The notes: generated by a model not told the origin, from the sequence alone. A stretch of 64,000 bases of DNA from an uncultured Clostridia bacterium (GCA_947591315.1 CANQDD010000013.1:1-64000); one strand, 5' to 3'. Positions 29,507 through 38,316 are shown, numbered from the stretch's first letter. Numbers and translations are program-made.

Positions 29507-29586
29507 ACAAAGAGCGGTTTTGACCGTTCCGCGATGGTAAAACTAAATGAATAGTCGCTCCATGGCAGGCGGGGCGACTATTTTCT
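29507..29586 (+). ncRNA. Candidate antisense antitoxin RNA of a type I module
   Basis: The transcript predicted from the promoter at 29472-29500 would be about 80 nt. It holds a small hairpin near its 5' end and stops at the hairpin 29550-29582. Its 3' end is complementary to the 3' end of the small-peptide mRNA on the opposite strand. This is the convergent, shared-terminator layout known from Fst/par-type toxin-antitoxin loci. Function is inferred. Confidence 0.5.
29550..29582. terminator. Shared terminator of antitoxin RNA and small toxin mRNA
   Basis: AATAGTCGCTCC and GGGGCGACTATT form a 12-bp stem with one wobble pair and a 9-nt loop, followed on the plus strand by TTCTT. The peptide's stop codon lies in the right arm. 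Confidence 0.8.
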
Positions 29587-29652
29587 TATGCTTTTAATAA
29601 TTTCATATATTATAAGTAATTCAATCAGGTTAAGTAAAATATTAAAATCCAT
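29578..29652 (-). CDS. Small hydrophobic peptide, candidate type I toxin
   Basis: A 24-residue peptide, MDFNILLNLIELL followed by IIYEIIKSIRK: one hydrophobic helix with a basic tail. An excellent ribosome site (AAGGAGGTG, 8 bp before the ATG) argues that it is translated. The length, charge pattern and position, convergent with a strongly promoted short RNA that overlaps its 3' end, match Fst/holin-like type I toxins, which act on the membrane. I do not see the PxxVG motif of Fst itself, so it would be a separate or divergent family. Confidence 0.6.
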   Translation of the reverse strand: MDFNILLNLIELLIIYEIIKSIRK

Positions 29653-29724
29653 AAAAAGCACCTCCTTACTATAGAGGTGTCGGAACAGTCGCCGCCGTTG
29701 AGCGTGTCCAAAAATGCACAGACC

Positions 29725-29851
29725 GTTCAATCGTTACGATTGAACTATGAACGTAACTCACCTCTCGACGTACCAATGTACGCCTTCGGGCAAGGTCTCA
29801 TGCGAAAATTCGCACGAGACTGAGTTACGTCCATTCTGCACTATTTTTTTT
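29725..29851 (+). ncRNA. Structured intergenic RNA candidate
   Basis: The gap between the toxin candidate and spo0A folds into a strong hairpin (29725-29745, GTTCAATCG with its complement). A multibranch structure follows, closed by ACGTAACTCA (29751-29760) with TGAGTTACGT (29821-29830). Inside are three hairpins: CGTAC/GTACG, GCC-TTCG-GGC with a UUCG tetraloop, and GTCTCATGCGAA with its near complement. Eight T residues (29844-29851) follow on the plus strand. No coding frame fits and no clear promoter was found. I do not recognise the family. A mobile palindromic element is the alternative. Confidence 0.5.
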
Positions 29852-29923
29852 ACAGCTCAACAATTCCCCTAACTATGTTAAATTTCAATAAACCGTTCTT
29901 TACGGAATTTTAAAACAACCGCG

Positions 29924-30715
29924 TCATTTAAGGGTGAGGCGTATTCTGTCGGCGACCATGGCAATGAACTCCGAATTTGTCGGCTTACCCTTGCCTGTGT
30001 GAATGGTGTAGCCGAAAATTTCGTTCATGACCTCCGGCTTGCCGCGGCTCCACGCCACCTCGATCGAGTGTCTTATCGCTCTTTCGACGCGGCTCGCGGT
30101 CGTGCCGTAAGCCTTCGCGATTTCGGGATAGAGCTGCTTCGTGATAAAATTCAGCAAATCCATATTTTCCACAACCATCATAATCGCGCTGCGGATGTAC
30201 TGATAGCCTTTAATATGCGCCGGAACGCCGAGCTCGTGTATAAAATCGGTAACGACCGTTTCAAGGTCGGCAGGCTCGTTTCTTGCCTCGGCAGCGGCGG
30301 TAAGCTTCGCCGATACGGGTATTTTCGACACTCTGACGGACGCGGTAAGGTCGCGCGCCGCCTCGCATACGCGCTCCGGACTCTGCGGCTTTAACAGGCA
30401 GTAGTCGGCTGACGGCGTGACGGTCGCAGCCATATTTATAGCCACCGACGACGCGGAGTAGATTATTATTTTCGGACGCTTCGGCAGCGGTGACGCGCCG
30501 AGCTTTTTGAGAACGCCGACGCCGTCGAGCTTTGGCATGATAAGGTCAAGGATAACCACGTCGGGACGCGTTTCGAGTATCATCTCGTACGCTTCCTCAC
30601 CGTCAGCCGCTTCCGCGGCGAGACGCATATCCTGCTGAGCCGTTATGTACTCGCAAAGCTCTTCCCTGACGTCCTTATTGTCATCTGCTACCAGCACAGA
30701 TATTTTGTTATTCAT
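29924..30715 (-). CDS. spo0A: Sporulation master regulator Spo0A
   Basis: A 263-residue response regulator that starts sporulation and other stationary-phase programmes once phosphorylated. The receiver domain has the acidic pair Asp11-Asp12 and the phospho-acceptor Asp57 (VVILDLIMP). The Spo0A C-terminal DNA-binding domain (about 150-263) carries the recognition helix [16 protein letters not shown] and [18 protein letters not shown] precedes the ATG at 30715. Its presence predicts an endospore former. spoIVB, the common neighbour, is not in the adjacent position. Confidence 0.97.
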   Translation of the reverse strand: MNNKISVLVADDNKDVREELCEYITAQQDMRLAAEAADGEEAYEMILETRPDVVILDLIMPKLDGVGVLKKLGASPLPKRPKIIIYSASSVAINMAATVTPSADYCLLKPQSPERVCEAARDLTASVRVSKIPVSAKLTAAAEARNEPADLETVVTDFIHELGVPAHIKGYQYIRSAIMMVVENMDLLNFITKQLYPEIAKAYGTTASRVERAIRHSIEVAWSRGKPEVMNEIFGYTIHTGKGKPTNSEFIAMVADRIRLTLK

Positions 30716-30768
30716 AATTTTTCCTCCTATTAGTATACAAATCTGGAAATATTTTCCATTTCGGGATA

Positions 30769-30797
30769 ATATTACCATATATTGGAAATAAAATCAA
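30769..30797 (-). promoter_or_regulatory. Promoter of spo0A, with adjacent palindrome
   Basis: On the minus strand TTGATT (30792-30797), 17 bp, TAATAT (30769-30774). Between it and the start codon lies the palindrome TGGAAATATTTTCCA (30744-30758), a possible operator. I see no clear 0A box. Confidence 0.65.
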
Positions 30798-30848
30798 GCC
30801 TTTTTCGCAAAATTTGGGAAAAAAGTTAAAATTGTAAAAAAGCTGACA

Positions 30849-30877
30849 TAAAAAAGACCGCCCCTTTAAGGGCGGTC
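30849..30877 (-). terminator. Terminator after the Cys-rich peptide gene
   Basis: GACCGCCC/GGGCGGTC stem with a 6-nt loop and a run of T on the minus strand. Confidence 0.85.
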
Positions 30878-30886
30878 CGGGCGCTG

Positions 30887-31009
30887 TCAGTTGCAGCCGT
30901 TGCATCCGCCGCAGCCGTTGCAGCCGCATGTAAAGCTTACGATAATGATGATGATAAGAACCCACAAAATCATATCAAAATCAAATCCGCAATGATTGTT
31001 ACAATTCAT
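30887..31009 (-). CDS. Small Cys/Gly-rich membrane peptide (40 residues)
   Basis: A 40-residue peptide beginning MNCNNHCGFDFDMILW, with one short very hydrophobic helix of Ile and Val and a C-terminal tail of CGCNGCGGCNGCN. AAAGGAGG lies 8 bp before the ATG, and a strong terminator follows, so it is very likely a real gene although it is tiny. Similar Cys-rich small proteins occur across Clostridia, sometimes labelled chorion-like high-cysteine proteins. Their role is unknown; metal binding or a spore-coat role are guesses. It lies directly upstream of spo0A but behind its own terminator. Confidence 0.75.
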   Translation of the reverse strand: MNCNNHCGFDFDMILWVLIIIIIVSFTCGCNGCGGCNGCN

Positions 31010-31087
31010 TTCAAGGTCCTCCTTTCAAGGTTTTGTAGTATATACTATGCAAATTTCCGAAAAACGCAGATTGTCCGCAGATTTTAC

Positions 31088-31116
31088 TTGAAAAATTCGT
31101 CAGGGTGATGTATAAT
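31088..31116 (+). promoter_or_regulatory. Promoter of the ynzC-asnA-asnS operon
   Basis: TTGAAA (31088-31093), 17 bp, TATAAT (31111-31116). The start codon follows within 32 bp, so there is no room for a T-box leader. Confidence 0.85.
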
Positions 31117-31147
31117 ACACTTATCTATGCACGGGAGATGCTAAAAT

Positions 31148-31324
31148 ATGGAAAAAGCGAAAATAGACAGGATAAACGCCCTCGCGAAAAAGGCGAGGGA
31201 GGAAGGTCTCACCGACGACGAGATCGTTGAGAGAGACGCGTTAAGGAAAGAATATCTTGCTGCCGTGCGCGCCAATCTTAAAAGCACGCTTGACAGCATC
31301 GAAATAAAAAATAAAGGAGAATGA
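31148..31324 (+). CDS. DUF896 family protein (YnzC-like)
   Basis: A 58-residue helical protein starting MEKAKIDRINALAKKAREEG, with the family sequence LTDDEIVERDALRKEYL. DUF896 proteins (B. subtilis YnzC) are small, SOS-linked in Bacillus, and of unknown biochemical role. GGGAG precedes the ATG. The end of the gene contains the AAAGGAG used by asnA, whose ATG begins 3 bp after this stop codon. Confidence 0.85.
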   Translation: MEKAKIDRINALAKKAREEGLTDDEIVERDALRKEYLAAVRANLKSTLDSIEIKNKGE

Positions 31325-31327
31325 ACC

Positions 31328-32335
31328 ATGTCATTACAAATTCCCGAAAATTACAGTCCGAAGCTCAGCGGCAGAGAGACGGAAAGAGCCGTAAAATTCA
31401 TAAAGGACACCTTCCAGAAGGAAATAATGGAGGCGTTAAATCTTCAGAGAATATCCGCGCCGCTGTTCGTGCGTCCCGAAACAGGTCTTAACGACAACTT
31501 AAACGGCGTGGAGCGTCCCGTTGACTTTGACGCGCCGTGCATAGGCGGCAAGGTGCTTGAAATAGTACACTCGCTCGCAAAGTGGAAGCGCATGACGCTC
31601 GGACGCTACGGTTTCGACGTCGGCGAGGGACTTTACACCGATATGAACGCGATTCGCCGTGACGAGGAGGTAGACAATCTCCACTCGATGTACGTTGACC
31701 AGTGGGACTGGGAAGCCGTTATAACGCATGACCAGAGAACGGTCGATACGCTTAAAAAGTACGTAAAGAACATATACGGCGCGATGAAGCGCACACAGGA
31801 AAAGGTGTGCGAAAAGTACCCCGAGCTTGCGAACAACTTTCCCGACGACATTGTTTTCATAACGACGCAGGAGCTTGAGGACATGTACCCCGACCTTGAG
31901 CCGAAGGAGAGAGAGAACAAGCTGCTCCGCGACAAGAAGGCGGTATTCCTGATGCAGATAGGCAAGGAGCTTAAGTCGGGAAAGAAGCACGACGGCAGAG
32001 CGCCCGACTACGACGACTGGGAGCTTAACGGCGACATAATCCTTTACAGCCCTGTGCTCGACTGCGCATTCGAGCTTTCGAGCATGGGTATAAGAGTTGA
32101 CGAGGAGTCGCTCAAAAAGCAGATTGAAATTGCAAACTGCCCCGAAAGACTGGAGCTTGAATTCCATAAGAAGCTTTTGAACAAGGAGCTGCCGTACACG
32201 ATAGGCGGCGGTATTGGACAGTCGAGACTTTGCATGTTCATGCTTGGCAAGGCGCATATAGGCGAGGTACAGTCGTCCGTATGGCCCGAGGAAATGCGCA
32301 GGGCGTGCACGGAGAGCAACATAAAGTTAATGTAA
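31328..32335 (+). CDS. asnA: Aspartate-ammonia ligase AsnA
   Basis: Makes asparagine from aspartate, ammonia and ATP. The 335-residue length and the motifs [34 protein letters not shown] and [14 protein letters not shown] are those of AsnA, a relative of class II tRNA synthetases. It is placed directly before the asparaginyl-tRNA synthetase gene, so synthesis and charging of asparagine are coupled in one transcript. AAAGGAG precedes the ATG. Confidence 0.96.
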   Translation: MSLQIPENYSPKLSGRETERAVKFIKDTFQKEIMEALNLQRISAPLFVRPETGLNDNLNGVERPVDFDAPCIGGKVLEIVHSLAKWKRMTLGRYGFDVGEGLYTDMNAIRRDEEVDNLHSMYVDQWDWEAVITHDQRTVDTLKKYVKNIYGAMKRTQEKVCEKYPELANNFPDDIVFITTQELEDMYPDLEPKERENKLLRDKKAVFLMQIGKELKSGKKHDGRAPDYDDWELNGDIILYSPVLDCAFELSSMGIRVDEESLKKQIEIANCPERLELEFHKKLLNKELPYTIGGGIGQSRLCMFMLGKAHIGEVQSSVWPEEMRRACTESNIKLM

Positions 32336-32348
32336 GAGAGGAAACAAT

Positions 32349-33746
32349 ATGAACACACTCATAAAAGCATTGTACCGTGAGACGGAAAATTACGGCGGTA
32401 AGGAAATAACCGTGTCGGGCTGGATAAGAAACAGCAGAATGTCAAAGAATTTCGGCTTTATAGAGCTTAACGACGGATCGTTTTTCAAAAACCTTCAAAT
32501 CGTTCTCGAAGCGGAGCTGCCGAATTACGCTGAGCTTTCAAAGCTCAACATCGGCGCGGCGATTACCGTGACGGGTACGCTTGTGCTTACGCCCGAGGCG
32601 AAGCAGCCGTTTGAGCTTAAAGCGGCAAATGTAGTAACGGAAGGCGAGTCAACGCCCGACTACCCGCTCCAGCCGAAGCGTCACAGCTTTGAGTACCTGC
32701 GCACGATAGCGCATTTAAGACCGCGCACAAACACGTTTTCGGCTGTGTTCCGCGTTCGCTCGATGATCGCTTACGCGATACACAAATTTTTTCAGGAGAG
32801 AAACTTTGTCTACGTCCACACCCCGATCATAACGGCGTCCGACGCGGAGGGCGCGGGCGAGATGTTCCAGGTTACGACGATGGATCTCGACAATGTTCCC
32901 AAGACGGACGGAAAGACAGACTACTCGAACGACTTTTTCGGCAAGAAAACGAACCTCACCGTCAGCGGACAGCTTAACGTCGAGACGTACTGCATGGCGT
33001 TCCGCAACGTTTACACGTTCGGACCGACGTTCCGCGCCGAAAATTCAAACACTGCGCGTCACGCGGCTGAATTCTGGATGATAGAGCCGGAAATCGCGTT
33101 CGCGGATTTGAAGGACGACATGGAGCTTGCCGAGGACATGCTCAAATATATCATAAACTACTGCCTTGAAAACGCGCCGGAGGAAATGGAATTTTTCAAC
33201 AAGTTTGTAGATAAAGGACTTCTGGAGCGTCTCAACCACGTTGTAAACAGCGAGTTCGCGCACGTCACGTACACAGAGGCGGTGGAAATTCTCGAAAAAG
33301 ACCGCGACGCGGGCAAGGTGAAATTCGATTACCCCGTTTCGTGGGGTTCGGATTTGCAGACGGAGCACGAGAGATATTTGACCGAGCAGGTGTTCAAGCG
33401 CCCGCTGTTCGTGACCGATTACCCGAAGGAGATAAAGGCGTTCTACATGAAGCTGAACGACGACAACAAAACGGTCGCGGCTATGGATTTGCTCGTGCCG
33501 GGCGTCGGCGAGATCATAGGCGGCAGCCAGAGAGAGGAAAATCTCGACACGCTGCTGCGCCGTATGAACGAGCTTGGACTTAAGGAAAAAGATTACGAGT
33601 TTTACACCGACCTGCGCCGTTACGGCACGAACAAGCACGCGGGCTTCGGTCTCGGCTTCGAGAGAGCCGTAATGTACATCACGGGCATGCAGAATATACG
33701 CGACGTACTGCCGTTCCCGAGAACGGTCGGCACGGCTGAATTTTAA
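32349..33746 (+). CDS. asnS: Asparagine-tRNA ligase AsnS
   Basis: Charges tRNA-Asn. The N-terminal OB-fold anticodon-binding domain ([22 protein letters not shown], about residues 20-110) is followed by the class IIb catalytic core, with motif 2 ([25 protein letters not shown]) and motif 3 ([15 protein letters not shown]) near the C-terminus. Length 465. It follows asnA by 13 bp. With both enzymes present, asparagine is charged directly rather than through the amidotransferase route. Confidence 0.96.
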   Translation: MNTLIKALYRETENYGGKEITVSGWIRNSRMSKNFGFIELNDGSFFKNLQIVLEAELPNYAELSKLNIGAAITVTGTLVLTPEAKQPFELKAANVVTEGESTPDYPLQPKRHSFEYLRTIAHLRPRTNTFSAVFRVRSMIAYAIHKFFQERNFVYVHTPIITASDAEGAGEMFQVTTMDLDNVPKTDGKTDYSNDFFGKKTNLTVSGQLNVETYCMAFRNVYTFGPTFRAENSNTARHAAEFWMIEPEIAFADLKDDMELAEDMLKYIINYCLENAPEEMEFFNKFVDKGLLERLNHVVNSEFAHVTYTEAVEILEKDRDAGKVKFDYPVSWGSDLQTEHERYLTEQVFKRPLFVTDYPKEIKAFYMKLNDDNKTVAAMDLLVPGVGEIIGGSQREENLDTLLRRMNELGLKEKDYEFYTDLRRYGTNKHAGFGLGFERAVMYITGMQNIRDVLPFPRTVGTAEF

Positions 33747-33767
33747 GCGGATTGAGAGGTTATTGCC

Positions 33768-34577
33768 ATGACGTTACTTTATATAGCTGCCGCATGCGCG
33801 GCTGTGTTCTTCGCGTTTCAGATTAACGTGTGGGTGGGCGCCGCGCTTGTCGCCGTTATAATCGGCGCGGGAATTTACTATTATATACCGCGCTACTACG
33901 CGGCGAAGGGCAACCAGTCGTACTACGCAGGTGACGACGAGGCGGCGTACCAATGGTACAGGAAGTCGTACGAAACGGGCAGGTCGACGGTGAATATAAA
34001 AGCGTCTTACGCGTACGTGCTTATGCGCACGGGTCGTGAGGACGAGGCGGAAAAGGTGCTTGATCCGATAATACGCGTAAAGAGCCTTGATCCGAAGAAA
34101 AGAAATATGGCGAAGCAGCAGCGGTGCATGGTGTACTACCGTCAGGGCAGGCTTGACGAGGCGATCGAGGAGGTGCAGGCGCTGTTCGACGAGGGCTATA
34201 TAAACTCGAACGTCTATGGTATGCTCGGATTTTTCAAGCTGCTGCGCGGCGACGACCTGAACGAAACGCTCAAAATCTGTGAAGCGGCTTACGAGTACAA
34301 CAAGGACAACCGCGACATACTCGACAACCTCGCGATGTGCTACTACCGCCTTAAGCGGTACGAGGACGCGGAGAGAATATCGAACGAGCTGCTTGAAAAG
34401 AGCGACAGCTTTGTCGAGGGCTGCTACCACGGCGCGCAGATAGCCGTCGCGCTCGGCAAGTACGACCGCGCGGAGGAAATTCTCGAAAAGCTCCCCGAAT
34501 GTAAACGCTCCGCAATGACGACGGTAAGCGAGGAACAGATAGAGGAACTGAAAAGGGAAATAGAGAGTAAGAAATAA
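33768..34577 (+). CDS. Membrane-anchored tetratricopeptide repeat protein
   Basis: A 269-residue protein with two adjacent N-terminal hydrophobic helices (about residues 2-42). Tetratricopeptide repeats follow to about 250, for example YAYVLMRTGREDEAEKVL, YYRQGRLDEAIEEV, and LAMCYYRLKRYEDAERI. TPR arrays act as protein-docking scaffolds; no partner is evident. It follows asnS by 21 bp with a GAGAGG site and may be in the same operon. Confidence 0.8.
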   Translation: MTLLYIAAACAAVFFAFQINVWVGAALVAVIIGAGIYYYIPRYYAAKGNQSYYAGDDEAAYQWYRKSYETGRSTVNIKASYAYVLMRTGREDEAEKVLDPIIRVKSLDPKKRNMAKQQRCMVYYRQGRLDEAIEEVQALFDEGYINSNVYGMLGFFKLLRGDDLNETLKICEAAYEYNKDNRDILDNLAMCYYRLKRYEDAERISNELLEKSDSFVEGCYHGAQIAVALGKYDRAEEILEKLPECKRSAMTTVSEEQIEELKREIESKK

Positions 34578-34587
34578 ATTACATGGA

Positions 34588-34735
34588 AGGCCCCCTTGTC
34601 AAAGGGGGCTGTCACGCACAGCGTGACTGGGGGATTCCTTTTCAAATTGAATAATGAATCCCTCCACCGCCTTCGGCGGTCCCCCTCCCTTTAACAAGGG
34701 AGGCTTACGGGACGTCGGGGCGCCGTCCCCTACGA
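34588..34735. repeat. Palindromic-unit repeat cluster, copy B
   Basis: Nearly the same sequence as copy A at 20762-20853: CCCCCTTGTCAAAGGGGG, a GTCACGC hairpin, TGGGGGATTCC and ACCGCCTTCGGCGGT. Then come CTCCCTTTAACAAGGGAGG and an inverted version of copy A's right end. It fills most of the gap between the TPR gene and the transporter gene. Confidence 0.85.
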
Positions 34736-34827
34736 TAGCCAACTTAACAACATCGGCTCACACGAGCCTTTTTTATTTTGCATACAAATCACCGAACGTG
34801 ACAAAATAAGTCGGGGAGGTGAGAGTA

Positions 34828-35679
34828 ATGAAAGGAAAAATATGTCTTATACTGTCGGCGTTCATATACGGCGTTGCGCCGCTGCTCGCGAAAATCGCGT
34901 ACGGCGGCGGCGCAAACGTGATGACGCTGACATTTCTGCGCACATTTCTGACGCTGCCGCTTCTGTATATAATAATGAAAATACGCGGACAGTCGTTCCG
35001 CATAAGCGTGAAGGATTTTTACCGAATAACGGCTCTCGGACTTATCGGCGGCACGCTCACTAACCTTGCGCTATACACGGCGTACGACTACATTTCCACA
35101 GGTCTCGCGACAACTCTCCACTTTATCTATCCCCTTATCATAATATCCGCGTCGGCGTTTGTGTACCACGAGCATATAAAACGCGTGCAGCTTATCGCAG
35201 CCGCGCTCGTGACGGCGGGGATCGCGATGTTCGCGTCGTTCGGCGGCGCGGACAAAACAGGCGTGACGCTCGCGCTGCTGTCGGGCGTGTTTTACAGCTT
35301 CTACGTCGTGTACATGGATTACTCCGGCATAGACGGAATGGACTACATCAAGCTCACTTTCTACCTAATGATAATGATGAGCGCGGGCACACTCGTGTTC
35401 GGCGCGGCGACGCACACAATATCGTTTTCCGGTATGAACGTCACGGGCTGGGCATTTTCGGCGTTTATATCGCTGCTCGTAACGGCGTTCGCGCTGCCGT
35501 TGTTTCAGATTGGCGTGCGGCGCGAGGGTGCGTCGACCGCAGGGATAGTGTCGGCGTTCGAGCCGATAACGACGCTTATTATGGGCGCGGCGTTCCTCGG
35601 CGAAAGCATGAGCGCCGCGCAGTACGCCGGCGCCGCAGCGATAATCATAGGCATCACCCTCGCCGAAAAATTTGCTTAG
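34828..35679 (+). CDS. DMT superfamily transporter (EamA family)
   Basis: A 283-residue membrane protein with ten predicted helices in two EamA repeats. KGKICLILSAFIYGVAPLLAK opens the first half and the second half begins near GVTLALLSGVFYSFYVVYMDY. Such transporters move amino acids, nucleotides or other metabolites; the substrate is not predictable. GGAGGTGA precedes the ATG at 34828, which is preferred to an in-frame start three codons upstream. Confidence 0.85.
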   Translation: MKGKICLILSAFIYGVAPLLAKIAYGGGANVMTLTFLRTFLTLPLLYIIMKIRGQSFRISVKDFYRITALGLIGGTLTNLALYTAYDYISTGLATTLHFIYPLIIISASAFVYHEHIKRVQLIAAALVTAGIAMFASFGGADKTGVTLALLSGVFYSFYVVYMDYSGIDGMDYIKLTFYLMIMMSAGTLVFGAATHTISFSGMNVTGWAFSAFISLLVTAFALPLFQIGVRREGASTAGIVSAFEPITTLIMGAAFLGESMSAAQYAGAAAIIIGITLAEKFA

Positions 35680-35717
35680 GACGCATGCCCCTTTGCTTAG
35701 AAAGATATTATTTCAGA

Positions 35718-35746
35718 TTGACGAAATGTGAGAAATATGCTAAAAT
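35718..35746 (+). promoter_or_regulatory. Promoter of nth
   Basis: TTGACG (35718-35723), 17 bp, TAAAAT (35741-35746), about 32 bp before the start codon. Confidence 0.75.
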
Positions 35747-35778
35747 AATATCGAAAATACAAAGGGGAGGCGGCAAAT

Positions 35779-36411
35779 ATGACAAAAAAAGAGCGCGCGG
35801 AAAGAGCGCGTATTCTTCTCGAGGAGGCGTACCCGAACGTGAAATGCACGCTCGAATACGAAACGCCGCTCCAAATGCTTATCGCGACGCAGCTTTCAGC
35901 GCAGTGTACCGACGCGCGCGTAAACATTGTTACAAAGGACTTGTTCAGGAAATACAAAACGGCGGAGGACTTCGCGAACGCCGATTACGACGAGCTTTGC
36001 GGCGACATTAAATCGTGCGGCTTTTACCGCAACAAGGCGCGCAATATTATAGAGTGCTGCCGCCGCATTTTGGCGGTGTACGGCGGCGAGGTGCCGGACA
36101 CTATGGAGGATCTCACAAGCCTTGCCGGAACGGGCAGAAAGACCGCGAACCTTGTGCTCGGCGACATTTTCGGCAAGCCGGCGGTCGTTGTGGACACGCA
36201 CTGCAAGCGTATAGCGAAGCGCATAGGTCTCACGTCGAACGACGATCCGACAAAGGTCGAGTACGACCTTCAAAAGCTGATCCCCGGCGAATATCAGCTT
36301 GCGACATGTCACCGTTTTGTGGCGCACGGCAGAGCATGTTGCACCGCGCGCAGCCCCAAATGCGATATCTGCCCCGTCGGTGAGGTCTGCAAAAGTAAAG
36401 GAAAATGCTGA
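35779..36411 (+). CDS. nth: Endonuclease III
   Basis: A 210-residue DNA glycosylase/AP lyase for oxidised pyrimidines. The helix-hairpin-helix with catalytic Lys is LAGTGRKTANLVLG, the catalytic Asp is in VVDTHCKRIA, and the [4Fe-4S] ligands are in the C-terminal C-x6-C-x2-C-x5-C pattern (CTARSPKCDICPVGEVC). Length is typical. GGGGAGG precedes the ATG. It is transcribed from its own promoter. Confidence 0.95.
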   Translation: MTKKERAERARILLEEAYPNVKCTLEYETPLQMLIATQLSAQCTDARVNIVTKDLFRKYKTAEDFANADYDELCGDIKSCGFYRNKARNIIECCRRILAVYGGEVPDTMEDLTSLAGTGRKTANLVLGDIFGKPAVVVDTHCKRIAKRIGLTSNDDPTKVEYDLQKLIPGEYQLATCHRFVAHGRACCTARSPKCDICPVGEVCKSKGKC

Positions 36412-36523
36412 TTGTAATGCGCGTGAAACAAAAAAGTAACAATAAAGTAAACGCCTTGATACCACACCGCAGGAATTATATGTTACAATACATATATCCA
36501 ATTTTTAAGGAGGTAAAATAACA

Positions 36524-37015
36524 ATGGAAAATCTTACATCTGATGAGTTTGGCGCAGTTGCTCTTTTTGCCATGATAGGAGTTACGGGGGTATTACTGAT
36601 AGCTCTGGCATGGTATGTGGTTCAGGTAATCGCCAACTGGAAGATATTCAAGAAGATGGGCGAGCAGGGCTGGAAGTCGATAATTCCGTTCTATAACTCG
36701 TATATCCTCTACAAGAGAACATGGAAAACAATGTTCTTCTGGATTGCGCTTGTTATAGGAGTTATTGCCGGCGTGTTTGAGTCGCTGGCGCAAAACGCGG
36801 GAGTTGCCAATACGGCTGCGGTTTTTGCGGCGATTGAACTGATATTTCTCATTGCGGCGCTCGTAATCGAAATCATTGAGGACAACAAGCTTTCAAAGTC
36901 GTTCGGACACGGCGCGGGCTTTACCGTGGGTCTTGTGTTCTTAAACCCGATATTTAAGCTTATTCTCGGTTTCGGTTCGTCGCAGTACATAGGCAACACG
37001 ACGGAACAGCAGTAA
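36524..37015 (+). CDS. DUF5684 family membrane protein
   Basis: A 163-residue protein with four hydrophobic segments (about residues 12-38, 65-85, 95-115 and 130-155). The soluble stretch NWKIFKKMGEQGWKSIIPFYNSYI is the hallmark of the DUF5684 family of small membrane proteins. Function unknown. AAGGAGG precedes the ATG, and a strong terminator follows. It is flanked by nth and hprK, each with its own promoter. Confidence 0.8.
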   Translation: MENLTSDEFGAVALFAMIGVTGVLLIALAWYVVQVIANWKIFKKMGEQGWKSIIPFYNSYILYKRTWKTMFFWIALVIGVIAGVFESLAQNAGVANTAAVFAAIELIFLIAALVIEIIEDNKLSKSFGHGAGFTVGLVFLNPIFKLILGFGSSQYIGNTTEQQ

Positions 37016-37022
37016 GAAACAC

Positions 37023-37051
37023 AAAAAAGAGGGTATACACCCTCTTTTTTT
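37023..37051 (+). terminator. Terminator after the DUF5684 gene
   Basis: GAGGGT-ATAC-ACCCTC stem within A-run and T-run flanks; efficient in both directions by appearance. Confidence 0.9.
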
Positions 37052-37094
37052 GTACCCTTTTTGCAAAAGTTACAAAAACTTACTTAATTTAATA

Positions 37095-37123
37095 TTGAAA
37101 AATCAGGAATAATAAGGTATAAT
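37095..37123 (+). promoter_or_regulatory. Promoter of hprK
   Basis: TTGAAA (37095-37100), 17 bp, TATAAT (37118-37123). Transcription would start at about 37130, inside the first in-frame ATG (37128), which therefore cannot be the real start codon. Confidence 0.85.
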
Positions 37124-37187
37124 ATAAATGGAGATATATGCGGACAGCAAAGCTGCCGTAAAAATGACACGAAAGGCGGAAGCGCAC

Positions 37188-38132
37188 ATGCCAAACGACG
37201 AGTACAAAATCCCTCTTATAAAAATCATAGAGGAGTTCGACCTTGAGAAAATTTACGAGCCGGCGAATATCGAGGAAATATTTATATCACGTTCCGACAT
37301 AACAAGACCCGGACTGCAGATAGCGGGATTTTTCGATTATTTTGATTCAAACCGTATTCAGATAATGGGAAAGGTGGAGTTTACATATCTTGAAAACTTT
37401 GCGGTTGACGAGCGTTCGCAGAAGATAGAAAAGCTGTTCGCGCAGCACATTCCCGCGCTTATAATCGCGCGCGGAATGCAGATATTCCCTGAGATGATGG
37501 AGCTTGCGGAAAAGCACGGCGTACCGCTTTTGAGAACGGAGAGTGGCACGAGCGCGTTCATGAGCGCGCTTATCGAGTACCTTAACCGTCAGCTTGCGCC
37601 GAGACTTACGCGCCACGGCGTACTCGTCGAGGTTTACGGCGAGGGTATACTTATCATGGGCGAGAGCGGCGTCGGAAAAAGCGAGACGGCTATTGAGCTT
37701 GTAAAGCGCGGACACCGCCTTGTCGCGGACGACGCGGTTGAGGTAAAGCGCGTCAGCGACAACACGCTCATAGGCAGCGCACCCGAAATTATAAGGCATT
37801 TCGTCGAGCTTCGCGGAATAGGTATTATAGATGTAAAGGAAATATTCGGTATAGGCTCGGTAAAGGGCGAGGAAAACATCGACATGATTATCCACCTCGA
37901 GCCGTGGGAGGACGGCAAGCAGTACGACCGTCTCGGCATGGTTGACGAGTTTACGAACATTATGGGCATAAACGTGCCGTCTCTTACGATACCCGTAAAG
38001 CTCGGACGTAACCTCGCGGTTATAGTCGAGGTCGCGGCGATGAACAACAGGCAGAAGCGCATGGGCTACAACGCAGCGGTGGAGCTTAACAAGCGGCTCA
38101 TGGAGCATATGGAGAGCCAGTTGAGTTTGTAA
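37188..38132 (+). CDS. hprK: HPr kinase/phosphorylase
   Basis: Phosphorylates and dephosphorylates HPr at its regulatory Ser, the signal for CcpA-type carbon catabolite control. An N-terminal domain (about residues 1-130) precedes the kinase core with Walker A GESGVGKSETAIEL and the signature VELRGIGIIDVKEIFGIG. About 314 residues from the ATG at 37188, matching family length. Earlier in-frame ATGs at 37128 and 37164 lie at or close to the predicted transcription start and lack good ribosome sites. It heads a long cell-wall and carbon-metabolism gene run. Confidence 0.94.
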   Translation: MPNDEYKIPLIKIIEEFDLEKIYEPANIEEIFISRSDITRPGLQIAGFFDYFDSNRIQIMGKVEFTYLENFAVDERSQKIEKLFAQHIPALIIARGMQIFPEMMELAEKHGVPLLRTESGTSAFMSALIEYLNRQLAPRLTRHGVLVEVYGEGILIMGESGVGKSETAIELVKRGHRLVADDAVEVKRVSDNTLIGSAPEIIRHFVELRGIGIIDVKEIFGIGSVKGEENIDMIIHLEPWEDGKQYDRLGMVDEFTNIMGINVPSLTIPVKLGRNLAVIVEVAAMNNRQKRMGYNAAVELNKRLMEHMESQLSL

Positions 38133-38146
38133 TCATACATGACCCG

Positions 38147-38281
38147 CCTCGCTTTTAGCGAGGGGGTCTAAACTTGCTTGCAAGTTTAGGGGGGTGTGCG
38201 GGAAAGCATATCAATTACACCCCCCCCAAAAAAAAAGCCGTAAACGGCTTTTGACCCCCTCGGAGAGGGGGTCTTGCATGG
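38147..38281. repeat. Cluster of four hairpins between hprK and the PHP gene
   Basis: CCTCGCT/AGCGAGG, CTAAACTTGC/GCAAGTTTAG, AAAAGCCG-TAAA-CGGCTTTT and GACCCCCTC/GAGGGGGTC lie one after another with a C8/A9 run between them. The third resembles a terminator. The style matches the palindromic clusters at 20741 and 34588, but the units are different. Confidence 0.75.
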
Positions 38282-38316
38282 GCTGCAACATCACAGTAAA
38301 AAGGAAACAAGAGACA

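Noticed and set aside
30716-30850. 0A box (Spo0A autoregulation) before spo0A
   Set aside because: No TTTGTCGAA-like or TGTCGAA sequence was seen; only an unrelated TGGAAA palindrome is present.
37128-37187. Longer hprK start at 37128
   Set aside because: The predicted transcription start falls at about 37130, so this ATG would not be in the mRNA; family length also fits 37188.
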